Positions 1 to 6,094 of a stretch of DNA of 8,182 nt are shown here, piece by piece. The DNA comes from DAOUMF01 sp034411955. Its GTDB lineage: Bacteria > Chloroflexota > Dehalococcoidia > SM23-28-2 > RBG-16-64-32. A program made the position numbers and the translations under genes. The DNA lies in NCBI GenBank assembly GCA_034411955.1, contig DAOUMF010000107.1:1-8182 (forward strand), written 5' to 3'. Below the pieces are notes generated by a model that saw only the letters and a list, made by a program, of their open reading frames with translations, did no database searches and was not told where the DNA came from. Each line of letters starts with the position of its first letter. Positions within the stretch are counted from its first letter, which is position 1.

Positions 1-147
1 GAGCGACTACTGTTCGGGAGTGACTTCCCCCTGGTGGATCAGACGGCCGCGCTGTCCGATGTCCGGGGAAGCGGGCTGGAGGAGCCTGCCCTGCGCGGCG
101 TGCTGGGCGAGAACGCCCGGCGGTTGCTCGGCGGGCCCGTGAGCTAA
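1..147 (+). CDS. C-terminal end of a probable amidohydrolase-family (amidohydrolase_2-like) metal-dependent hydrolase, partial
   Basis: Only the last 48 codons are visible; the gene runs in from the left edge and stops at TAA 145-147. The peptide opens with RLLFGSDFP (residues 2-10) and closes with NARRLLG (residues 38-44). That pairing is typical of the C-terminus of amidohydrolase family 2 TIM-barrel enzymes. In that family the Asp of the GSD(F/Y)P motif is the last metal ligand or catalytic residue, and the final helix carries an N-A-x-R-L signature. Family members hydrolyse or decarboxylate varied small molecules, so no substrate can be given. No terminator with a T-run follows directly. 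The first strong one is at 359-399, beyond a new promoter. The fragment is short, so the family call is moderate and any finer call would be a guess. Confidence 0.6.
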   Translation, partial: ERLLFGSDFPLVDQTAALSDVRGSGLEEPALRGVLGENARRLLGGPVS

Positions 148-186
148 GGGCACGCCTTTCTTCACGATCTTCCCGTCGTCGGGCCG

Positions 187-216
187 TTGACAGAGGCGAG
201 AGGCCGCTGATATTAT
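187..216 (+). promoter_or_regulatory. Near-consensus sigma70-type promoter with extended -10
   Basis: A perfect -35 TTGACA (187-192) is followed by 18 bp and then TATTAT (211-216). TG at 208-209 sits one base before the -10, giving an extended -10. This is the best promoter match in the window. A start site is expected near 222-223. No credible reading frame follows before the terminator at 359-399, so the promoter most likely drives a short non-coding transcript. Confidence 0.7.
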
Positions 217-221
217 GACGC

Positions 222-399
222 GTTCGCTGCCGAATGCCGGTCCGATCCGCGGTGACGGCGTCCCGTCACCGGCCGGAGCGAGTAGCCGCCACGGTCAGCC
301 TGAAGGCCCTTTTCCGGCCGTTTCCCGCCTTGGTGTGGACCCAACCTCCCTTTGGGCTCGTCACAGGAAGGCCGAGTGGCTTTCCTGTGACGTTTTTTT
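222..399 (+). ncRNA. Candidate structured small RNA of about 178 nt, family not recognised
   Basis: This stretch lies between a near-consensus promoter and an intrinsic terminator and holds no convincing gene. By eye it folds into three parts. Domain I (224-281) has stems 224-228/277-281 and 237-240/273-276, capped by a perfect 8-bp hairpin 251-258/263-270 with loop CGTC. Domain II (289-338) has stems 289-292/335-338 and 303-307/327-331. The third part is the terminator hairpin 359-373/378-392, preceded by a small stem 340-344/352-356. The length is close to that of 6S RNA, but I cannot see a 6S-like closing stem with a large central bulge. Signature motifs of SRP RNA, RNase P RNA and tmRNA were looked for and not seen. 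The promoter and terminator are well supported. That the product is a functional RNA rather than a leader or attenuator is inference. Confidence 0.45.
359..399 (+). terminator. Strong Rho-independent terminator
   Basis: A 15-bp stem, 359-373 paired with 378-392, contains one G-U pair (370/381) and closes on the loop GAGT (374-377). Seven T residues follow at 393-399. The T-run lies only on the plus-strand 3' side, so the element acts on rightward transcripts. It separates the unit starting near 222 from the thpR promoter at 425. Confidence 0.88.
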
Positions 400-424
400 G
401 GGTCCCCTTCCCGCTGCCTCTGGC

Positions 425-430
425 TATAAT
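425..430 (+). promoter_or_regulatory. Perfect -10 (TATAAT) of the thpR promoter, leaderless geometry
   Basis: TATAAT at 425-430 is followed by GGGAC and then GTG at 436. A start site 6-7 bases after the -10 falls on the initiation codon itself. No good -35 is found 16-18 bp upstream (402-407 is GTCCCC), and no Shine-Dalgarno sequence precedes any candidate start. Both facts fit a leaderless mRNA. Confidence 0.6.
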
Positions 431-435
431 GGGAC

Positions 436-1038
436 GTGCAAATGTGCCCCATGAGACCTGAAGAACGGTCGCTGCGTCTGTTCGTGGCGGTGGACCTGCC
501 GGAGGAGGTGCGAGGGGGGTTGGGTCGCCTCCAGGAGGAACTGCGGCGCCACGACCTCTCCGACCTGCGTTGGGTGCGCCCGCAGGGGGTCCATCTCACG
601 CTGAAGTTCCTGGGTGAGACGCCCGCCGACAGGGTGGCGGCCATCACGGAGGCCCTGGCCGGCGCCATCAGCGGTCGGCGATGGTTTCGCCTGGCCCTGG
701 GGGCGCCGGGCACCTTCGGTAACCGCCGCGGCCCGCGGGTGCTCTGGCTGGACGTCATCGGCGATATCGAGCGCCTGCAGGAGTTGCAGGCGGCGGTGGA
801 GAGAGCGCTGGTGGAAATCGGTTTCCCCCAGGAGGAGCGGGGCTTCTCGCCCCACCTGACGCTGGCGCGGGTGCGGCAGCCTGCGCGTGCCGACACGGCC
901 GAACGCGTCGCTCATGCCCTGCGGGCTGTGACGCCGCCTCAGGCCGAATTTGACGTGCGAGAGGTGGTGCTCATGCGCAGCACGCTGCAGCCCGGGGGCG
1001 CCGTATACGAGCGTCTAGCCGCCTTCCCCCTGGAGTGA
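436..1038 (+). CDS. thpR: RNA 2',3'-cyclic phosphodiesterase (2H phosphoesterase, LigT family)
   Basis: The 200-aa product has the full layout of bacterial ThpR/LigT enzymes, which hydrolyse 2',3'-cyclic phosphate RNA ends to 2'-phosphates; some also show 2'-5' RNA ligase activity in vitro. The N-terminus has RLFVAVDLPEEV (14-25). The two catalytic HxTx motifs that define the 2H superfamily are both intact: HLTL at 53-56 (after RWVRPQG) and HLTL at 140-143 (after GFSP). The C-terminus has the usual strand pair ending YERLAAFPL. Length matches the family's usual 180-200 aa. The start is uncertain: GTG 436 fits a leaderless transcript from the TATAAT at 425-430, while ATG 442 and ATG 451 are in-frame alternatives, also without a Shine-Dalgarno sequence. 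The stop TGA (1036-1038) lies against the start of the next gene. It is a soluble cytoplasmic enzyme. Confidence 0.93.
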   Translation: MQMCPMRPEERSLRLFVAVDLPEEVRGGLGRLQEELRRHDLSDLRWVRPQGVHLTLKFLGETPADRVAAITEALAGAISGRRWFRLALGAPGTFGNRRGPRVLWLDVIGDIERLQELQAAVERALVEIGFPQEERGFSPHLTLARVRQPARADTAERVAHALRAVTPPQAEFDVREVVLMRSTLQPGGAVYERLAAFPLE

Positions 1039-1043
1039 TGTGG

Positions 1044-1601
1044 ATGGACGTGGAGGAAGCCGCCGCGCGAGAACAAACGGAGGGCGCCCCGAAGGCCCGC
1101 GGGCGGCGGCGGCCGTTCCTCCTGCGCTACCTGCGTCCCCGGATGGGGGCGGCGCTGGTGCTGTGGCGGGTGGAGGCCCGCACGGCGATGCCGCTGGCGC
1201 TGCTCCTTATCGCCACCCTCGGCCGCTGGCCCGGCGCCCTGGTGATGGGATCCGTGATGGCGGCCTACGCCGCCCTGTTCCTGTACCTCCTGGAAGATGC
1301 CGCAGCCCTAGACGACCTGCGGGCCTGGGCCGGTCGCCGGCGCCTGGGCCGGGCGCTGGAGCGACTGGCTGTGCGCGGCGACGCCGTGGGGAAGGCGCGC
1401 AGGGCGGCGGCGCTAGTGCCGGTGGTCATGGTTCTCGGCCCCTTCTGGCGGGCCGTCGCCTTCCATCTGTTCCCGGTGCGGCGCGTTATCGCCTATCCGC
1501 TCGCGGTGGGCGGGAGCATCCCGCACTCGCTCCTGTGGACAGGCCTTGTGTTGGGCGGCATCTGGGAAGGGCTCGTCTGGCCTTGGATCAAGGGACTCTA
1601 G
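1044..1601 (+). CDS. Four-helix integral membrane protein of unknown function
   Basis: I do not recognise the family. The product (about 185 aa) has a charged N-terminus rich in Arg, Lys and Glu, then roughly four hydrophobic segments: about 50-70 (MPLALLLIATLG region), 70-90 (ALVMGSVMAAYAALFLYLL), 125-148 (AALVPVVMVLGPFWRAVAF) and 150-180 (VIAYPLAVGG to GLVW). A basic loop at about 98-122, rich in Arg, Gly and Ala, separates the two hairpins. Starts at GTG 1035, ATG 1038 (overlapping the thpR stop as TGATG) and ATG 1044 are all in frame. I chose 1044 because GGAG at 1032-1035 sits 8 bases before it. In every case the gene is coupled to thpR, so the two are probably co-transcribed. The stop TAG 1599-1601 overlaps the stop of the convergent gene. 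Small exporters or uptake proteins look similar, but no transport motif is visible. Confidence 0.75.
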   Translation: MDVEEAAAREQTEGAPKARGRRRPFLLRYLRPRMGAALVLWRVEARTAMPLALLLIATLGRWPGALVMGSVMAAYAALFLYLLEDAAALDDLRAWAGRRRLGRALERLAVRGDAVGKARRAAALVPVVMVLGPFWRAVAFHLFPVRRVIAYPLAVGGSIPHSLLWTGLVLGGIWEGLVWPWIKGL

Positions 1602-2317
1602 CGCGCTCCAAAGTCCTGGACGCACCAGCGGTAGTCGCCGCTGACGTAGCAGCCCACCCCGATCTCCGTGGCTGCGTCGCTCAGCATGGCGTTGAGGTGA
1701 GCGGGGCTGGCGACCCACATCTGGATGATGTGGGCGGCGGCGGCACCGTAGAAGCCGCGGTAGAGGTTTTCCGCGAGGTAGGACCAGCCCGCGTACCCGC
1801 TGGCCTGAGTTCGAGAAGCAAGGGTTGACCCGTCCGGTCCGTCGTGGGCGAACCAGTCGTTCGTTGCCATCGTCTCGGCGTAGGCTTGGGCGGCGGCGGC
1901 CAGGGTGCCGTTGGCGGCCAGGGAGGGCAGGCCGTGTTGTGACCGCAGGTCGTTGGTCAGGGTGACGATGGCGGCCGCCGCCTCCGTGTCCGCGTAGCGT
2001 TGAGGCGGGGGTGGAGGCGGCGCTGGCGCCGGTGCGGGTATTGGGTCTGAAGGAGGTTGAGGCGCCGGTATCGGTGTGGGCGGGGGTACGGGTGTGGGGC
2101 TTGGAGTTGGTGTGGGCGCCGGGGTGGAGGTGGGGACAGGCACAGGGTCGGGCGCTCGAACCTGTTGCAGCACTGCCAGCGGTTCCGCGTAGACGCTGGA
2201 GGCCGCGGGTTGCGGCGCGGCCGCGCTGGGGCTGACGCCGCCGAGCGACGCCAGCAGGAGCAGGAGCAGGCACCAGCCCGCTCCGCGCAGGACGGTATTC
2301 GCTGGAACGTGTGGCAT
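1598..2317 (-). CDS. Secreted CAP/SCP-domain protein (YkwD-like) with long Pro/Thr linker
   Basis: From ATG 2317 the product is 239 aa. Residues 1-34 form a signal peptide with Arg at 11, the core WCLLLLLLASLGG and an Ala-rich cleavage region near 31-34. Residues about 55-105 are a Pro/Thr/Ala linker of the kind used to cross or span a cell wall. Residues 108-239 are a CAP (PF00188) domain like those of bacterial YkwD. They carry HDGPDGSTL with H158, AENLY with E183 and SPAHLNAML with H207, the usual His/Glu/His cavity residues. C223 and C232 may form a disulfide. The role of bacterial CAP proteins is mostly unknown. An in-frame ATG at 2350 would add 11 residues. I prefer 2317 because it gives a normal-length signal peptide and lies 6 bases after a -10-like TAGATT. 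There is no lipobox. Its 3' end overlaps the plus-strand membrane gene. Confidence 0.87.
   Translation of the reverse strand: MPHVPANTVLRGAGWCLLLLLLASLGGVSPSAAAPQPAASSVYAEPLAVLQQVRAPDPVPVPTSTPAPTPTPSPTPVPPPTPIPAPQPPSDPIPAPAPAPPPPPPQRYADTEAAAAIVTLTNDLRSQHGLPSLAANGTLAAAAQAYAETMATNDWFAHDGPDGSTLASRTQASGYAGWSYLAENLYRGFYGAAAAHIIQMWVASPAHLNAMLSDAATEIGVGCYVSGDYRWCVQDFGAR
2078..2099 (+). other. Potential G-quadruplex motif on the template strand of the CAP-protein linker
   Basis: Four G-runs (2078-2080, 2082-2086, 2090-2092, 2096-2099) are separated by loops of 1, 3 and 3 bases, a canonical G4 pattern. It arises where the minus-strand gene encodes its Pro/Thr linker, so the G-rich strand is the transcription template. 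Confidence 0.5.
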
Positions 2318-2322
2318 TGACG

Positions 2323-2330
2323 AATCTATA
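2323..2330 (-). promoter_or_regulatory. Possible -10 element of the CAP-protein gene
   Basis: On the minus strand, TATAGATT (2330 to 2323) contains TAGATT, ending five bases before ATG 2317. This is the same geometry as the TATAAT elements at 425 and 6968. No clear -35 is visible. The 123-bp gap from galE to this gene holds no terminator-like hairpin with a T-run, so read-through from galE is also possible. Confidence 0.35.
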
Positions 2331-2440
2331 GACGCGTACCGATGCCCCATTGTTACACTCTACCGGGATAAACAGAGTCAGGGAAAGATACGTTACAGGC
2401 CGTAGCTGGCGGCGGCTGTGGCTGCCTTGGGACGCTTGCT

Positions 2441-3421
2441 CTAGGAGGCGTAGCCCGCGGGGTGGGCCTGATGCCAGCGCCAGGCGCTCTCGATGATCGC
2501 TTCGAGGCTGGTGACCGAGGGCAGCCAGCCCAGCGCCCGCCTGGCCATTTCGTTAGAGGCGACGAGCCTAGCAGGGTCGCCGGCCCGCCGCGGCTCCTCG
2601 CGGACGGCGATGGGTCTGTCGGCGACCCTGCGGGCGGCCTCGATCACCTCGCGGTTGGAGAAGCCGCTGCCGCTGCCCAGGTTGTAGACGCCGCTGCCTC
2701 CGCCTGAGGTGGACTCCAGCGCCAGGATGTGCGCAGCCGCCAGGTCCGTGACGTGAACGTAGTCGCGGATGCAGGTGTCGTCGGGGGTAGGGTAATCCGT
2801 GCCGTAAAGGGGGACGGCCTCTCGCTGCCCCATCGCCGTCTGGAGGACGATGGGGATGAGGTGGGTTTCCGGCCGGTGATCCTCCCCGCGCAGCTCGGTG
2901 GCGCCGGCGGCGTTGAAGTAGCGTAGCGAGACGTAGCGGATGCCAGCCTGCCGCTCGTACCAGGGGAGCATCCTCTCCACTATCGCCTTGGTCTCGCCGT
3001 AGGGGTTGGCCGGCCGGAGCGGCGCCTCCTCAGTGAGCGGCAGCGATTCGGGCTCTCCGTAGACGGCGGCGCTGGAGCTGAAGACGAAGCGCTCCACGCC
3101 GTAGGCGACCATGCCGTTGAGGAGAGCGATGCAGCCGCCGACGTTGTTGGCGAAGTATCGGCCGGGATTGAGGACCGACTCGCTGGCCTGGATGTAGCCC
3201 CCGTAGTAGACGACAGCGTCGAAAGCGTGGGAGGCGAACAGGCGGGCCAGCGAGTCCTCGTCCCGCACATCGCCCACCACCAGTTCCGCCTCCCCGCTTA
3301 CGGCTTCACGGTGGCCGCCCACCAGGCTGTCGAGGACAGTGACGCTGTGCTCGGCCTGGACGAGCTGGTCGACGGTGACGCTACCGATGTAGCCGGCGCC
3401 GCCGACGACCAGGACCTTCAA
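2441..3421 (-). CDS. galE: UDP-glucose 4-epimerase (extended SDR family)
   Basis: The 326-aa product is full length for GalE, the NAD-dependent epimerase that interconverts UDP-glucose and UDP-galactose for polysaccharide synthesis and galactose use. The NAD site GGAGYIG (7-13) follows a short beta strand. The catalytic set is present: SSSAAVYG (115-122) for the Ser and YGETK (141-145) for Tyr and Lys. RYFNAAGA (167-174) and the C-terminal block DYPTPDDTCIRDYVHVTDLA (209-228) are typical of GalE. One oddity is at 70-82, where the usual V-x-H-F-A motif is replaced by V-V-Y-Y-G-G, so the conserved His is Tyr. The start is TTG 3421; the canonical N-terminus begins right there. GAGAGG lies 11 bases upstream, and ATG 3432 is in another frame and meets a stop after four codons. 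It is the last gene of the minus cluster, 49 bp after fabF. Confidence 0.92.
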   Translation of the reverse strand: MKVLVVGGAGYIGSVTVDQLVQAEHSVTVLDSLVGGHREAVSGEAELVVGDVRDEDSLARLFASHAFDAVVYYGGYIQASESVLNPGRYFANNVGGCIALLNGMVAYGVERFVFSSSAAVYGEPESLPLTEEAPLRPANPYGETKAIVERMLPWYERQAGIRYVSLRYFNAAGATELRGEDHRPETHLIPIVLQTAMGQREAVPLYGTDYPTPDDTCIRDYVHVTDLAAAHILALESTSGGGSGVYNLGSGSGFSNREVIEAARRVADRPIAVREEPRRAGDPARLVASNEMARRALGWLPSVTSLEAIIESAWRWHQAHPAGYAS

Positions 3422-3470
3422 CGCGCGGCCATCCTCTCATCGGGTGGAGGGTTGTGAGGCACGGGCGGAG

Positions 3471-4724
3471 TCAGTCTTCGATGCGCTTGAACAAGAGGCA
3501 GGCGTTCTGGCCTCCGAAGCCGAAGCTGTTCTTCAGAGCCACCCGCACGTCGGCGCGGCGGGCCTCGTTGGGGACGTAGTCTAGATCGCACTCGGGATCG
3601 GGGTGCTCGTAGTTGATGGTGGGGGGGATGACGCCATGCCGCATCGCCTCCAGGCAGGCGACGGACTCCAGCGCGCCGGCGGCGCCGAAGGCGTGGCCGA
3701 TCATGGACTTGGTGGCGCTGACCGGTATGCGGTATGCTTGCTCGCCGAACATCTTCTTGATCGCATGCGTCTCGGCGCTGTCATTGATCTTGGTGGAGGT
3801 ACCGTGGGCGTTGATGTAATCCACCTCGTCAGGGGTGACGCCAGCGTCCTCCAGGGCCCAGCTCATGGCGCGGATGGCGCCCTCGCCGTCGGCGCACGGG
3901 GCCACCACGTGGTAGGCGTCGTTGCAGGCGCCGTAGCCGGCGATCTCAGCGATTATGGGAGCGTCGCGACGGCAGGCGTGCTCCAGGTCCTCGAACACGA
4001 AGATGGCGGCCCCCTCGGCAGCCACAAAGCCGTCCCGCTCGGCGTCGAAGGGGCGGCTGGCCTTCTGGGGCTCCTCGTTGTGCGTGGACAGGGCGCGCAT
4101 CACGGCGAAGCCGCACAGGCCCAGCTCGCAGAGCGCCGCCTCGGTGCCGCCGGTGAGCACTACATCGGCGCGGCCGGAGCGGATGAGGTCCAGGGAGTCG
4201 CCCATCGCCTGGGTGGCGGCGGCGCAGGCGGTAATGACAGTGTTGGAGTAGCCCTTGGCCCCCAGCACCAGGCTGAGCTGGGCGGCGGCCATGTTGGGCA
4301 GCATCTTAGGCATGAACAGGGGGTCGATGCGCATGCCGCTCTTGTCCCGTATGGTGTGGACGGCCTGCTCGATGGCGGGCAGGCCGCCGATGCCGTTGCC
4401 CAGGATGACGCCTACCCTGCTGCGGTCTTGCTGCTCCAGGTTCAGTTCGGCGTTCTGGAGCGCCTGGCGGCTGGCGGCGACGCCGAAGTGGCTGAAGCGG
4501 GACATGCGGCGAGCCTCGCGGCGGTCCATGTGATCCAGGGGGTCGAAGCCCTTGACCTCGCCGGCGATGCGGGAGGGGTAGCCGCTGGCGTCGAACTGGG
4601 TCACGTAGTCGATTCCAGACTTGCCCTCAACGCAGGCCTGCCAGAACTCCGAGACGGAGTTCCCCAAGGGGGTGACGGCCCCCATGCCCGTGATCGCCAC
4701 CCGCCTGCCGTTCCAGCCTGCCAT
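3471..4724 (-). CDS. fabF: Beta-ketoacyl-ACP synthase II
   Basis: The 417-aa product matches FabF in length and motifs. FabF condenses malonyl-ACP with an acyl-ACP to elongate fatty acids in the cytoplasmic type II system. Counting from ATG 4724: RRVAITGMGAVTPLG at 7-21; nucleophile C167 in TACAAATQA; H307 in NAHGTST; K339 and H344 in KSMIGHAFGAAG; and the gating-loop motif FGFGGQNA near 401-408. The Cys-His-His triad marks KAS I/II rather than chain-length factors or the Cys-His-Asn FabH type. GTG 4733 is also in frame but lies inside the ribosome binding site. GGGAGG (4733-4738) sits 8 bases before ATG 4724, which fixes the start. No acpP, fabD or fabG is adjacent, so this is either the sole FabF outside a fab cluster or an extra copy. 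It lies between folC and galE, 33 bp after folC. Confidence 0.95.
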   Translation of the reverse strand: MAGWNGRRVAITGMGAVTPLGNSVSEFWQACVEGKSGIDYVTQFDASGYPSRIAGEVKGFDPLDHMDRREARRMSRFSHFGVAASRQALQNAELNLEQQDRSRVGVILGNGIGGLPAIEQAVHTIRDKSGMRIDPLFMPKMLPNMAAAQLSLVLGAKGYSNTVITACAAATQAMGDSLDLIRSGRADVVLTGGTEAALCELGLCGFAVMRALSTHNEEPQKASRPFDAERDGFVAAEGAAIFVFEDLEHACRRDAPIIAEIAGYGACNDAYHVVAPCADGEGAIRAMSWALEDAGVTPDEVDYINAHGTSTKINDSAETHAIKKMFGEQAYRIPVSATKSMIGHAFGAAGALESVACLEAMRHGVIPPTINYEHPDPECDLDYVPNEARRADVRVALKNSFGFGGQNACLLFKRIED

Positions 4725-4732
4725 ACCGAGCA

Positions 4733-4738
4733 CCTCCC
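4733..4738 (-). promoter_or_regulatory. Ribosome binding site that decides the fabF start
   Basis: GGGAGG on the minus strand sits 8 bases upstream of ATG 4724. It overlaps the alternative in-frame GTG at 4733, which rules that codon out as the likely start. Confidence 0.8.
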
Positions 4739-4757
4739 AGATGCTAGTTTCCAGTCG

Positions 4758-6077
4758 TTATCGCAGTCCCCCCAGGTAGGCCCGTCCCTCCGCCGCCACG
4801 AACAGCGAGCCTGTCAGACATATTACTGCTTTGTCATCCGCTGCCGCCATCGTTTTCTCCAGCGCTTCTGCCACTTCTTCGCCCACTTCGGTTTCCACAC
4901 CGGCCTCCAAGAATGCCGCCGCTATTTCACCCGGCGGCATCGCCCGCGGGTGGTTGGCCCGGACGGCCACCACGCAGCGAGCGATGGGGGCCAACTCCTG
5001 GGCTAGGCCGGCCACGTCTTTGTCCGCGGACGCGCCCACTATCAGGAACGCACTGCCGCAGGAAAGGTAATCCGTTAAGCTCTCCCTCAAGCGCCGGGCC
5101 GCATCGCGGCTGTGGGCGCCGTCGGCGACGACGACGGGGTGCCGGCTCAGTATCTCCATCCGTCCAGGCCACGATACGCTGGCCAACCCCCTTTCGATAG
5201 CTTCGTCGCCTATGGGGAGGCCACGTTCCGTCAGGACGTCCGTGCAGGCGACGGCGGTGGCGGCGTTCTCGAGCTGGTGCCGTCCCAGAAGGGGCAGCCG
5301 CAGATGGAGAACGCCGCGGGGCCTGTCTAGCCGGAACGCTTGGCCATCGAGATCGTGGGACAGCCGGCGCCAGGAGTAGCTCCCGGCCACGTCCACAGTG
5401 GCGCAGCCGGCGTCCCCGGCGGCCCTGGCGATAACCTGCCGCGCCGCCCCGTGGGGCTGGGGCCCGATGACGACGGTGGAGCCGGGCCGGATGACGCCCG
5501 CCTTCTCGGCTGCGATCTTCTCCACCGTGTCGCCGAGCACCTCGGTGTGCTCCAGGCCGACGGCGGTGACGGCGCACACCTCCTTGGTCTCGAACACGTT
5601 GGTGCTGTCGACACGGCCGCCCAGGCCCACCTCCAGCACCTGGCAGTCGACGGCGTGCTCCCGGAAGGCGAGGAACGCCAGCGCCGTCAGCAGGTCGAAG
5701 GTCACCAGGCTGCGGCCGCTCGGCAGAGGACCCTCATCCTCTATCGCCTCCCGGAGGGCGGCCGTCAGGCGGGCCCACTCGTCCTCAGCCAGGGGCCCGC
5801 CATCGATTCGCACTCGCTCCGCATAGCTGTGGAGGTGGGGGCTGGTGAACAGGCCCGTGCGCAGGTTCGCGGCTCGAAGGATGCTCTCCACCATCGCCGC
5901 CACGCTCCCCTTCCCCTTGCTGCCGGCGATGTGGACGGTGCAGCGCCCCAGGTGTGGATCGCCCAGGCGGCGCAGGAGCGACAGCAGCGGCCCCACATCC
6001 GGCCGATCCTGGAAGCGGCCGCTGCGTTCGAAGTCCGCGAATGATAGGAGGTAGTCTATGGACTGGCGATAGTTCAC
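4758..6077 (-). CDS. folC: Folylpolyglutamate synthase / dihydrofolate synthase
   Basis: The 439-aa product has the Mur-ligase-like fold and length of FolC, which adds glutamate to dihydropteroate and/or reduced folates using ATP. In order: MNYRQSIDYLLSF at the N-terminus, typical of the family; P-loop HIAGSKGKGS (49-58); FTSPHLHSYAERVRIDG, the folate/omega-loop region; LEVGLGGRVDSTNV with the metal-binding Glu; GLEHTEVLGDTVEKIAAEKA; and LGRHQLENA with WPGRMEI, leading to the C-terminal domain motif DGAHSRDA, where the family usually has DGAHN. The P-loop reads SKGKGS instead of the more common TNGKGS, a tolerated change also seen in TKGKGS enzymes. The start is GTG 6077, 17 bp after the crotonase gene, with no Shine-Dalgarno sequence. 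That suggests translation depends on coupling or is weak. Whether it is mono- or bifunctional cannot be told from motifs alone. Confidence 0.94.
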   Translation of the reverse strand: MNYRQSIDYLLSFADFERSGRFQDRPDVGPLLSLLRRLGDPHLGRCTVHIAGSKGKGSVAAMVESILRAANLRTGLFTSPHLHSYAERVRIDGGPLAEDEWARLTAALREAIEDEGPLPSGRSLVTFDLLTALAFLAFREHAVDCQVLEVGLGGRVDSTNVFETKEVCAVTAVGLEHTEVLGDTVEKIAAEKAGVIRPGSTVVIGPQPHGAARQVIARAAGDAGCATVDVAGSYSWRRLSHDLDGQAFRLDRPRGVLHLRLPLLGRHQLENAATAVACTDVLTERGLPIGDEAIERGLASVSWPGRMEILSRHPVVVADGAHSRDAARRLRESLTDYLSCGSAFLIVGASADKDVAGLAQELAPIARCVVAVRANHPRAMPPGEIAAAFLEAGVETEVGEEVAEALEKTMAAADDKAVICLTGSLFVAAEGRAYLGGLR

Positions 6078-6094
6078 GGGCTGGCAGGGGTCGG

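Noticed and set aside
172..183. CCCG-TCGT-CGGG hairpin after the amidohydrolase gene as a terminator
   Set aside because: The stem is only four base pairs and no T-run follows.
215..461. Two plus-strand frames of about 75-80 codons in the left intergenic region
   Set aside because: Both read through a strong terminator hairpin and into thpR. One begins inside the -10 element. Neither has a ribosome binding site or recognisable protein.
213..915. Two long minus-strand open frames opposite thpR
   Set aside because: Low-complexity Arg/Pro/Ser translations, antisense to a gene with both intact HxTx motifs. They are codon-position shadows.
1990..2160. Tandem repeat array or CRISPR-like repeat
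   Set aside because: The G-rich quasi-repeats have no fixed unit or spacers. They come from Pro/Thr codons of the CAP-protein linker.
2318..2440. Terminator for galE in the 123-bp gap
   Set aside because: GGC/GCC-rich segments can pair weakly but no stable hairpin with a T-run is visible on the minus strand.
3603..5006. 467-codon plus-strand frame antisense to fabF and folC
   Set aside because: A Gly/Ala/Val-rich shadow of two well-conserved genes, with no independent start signal.
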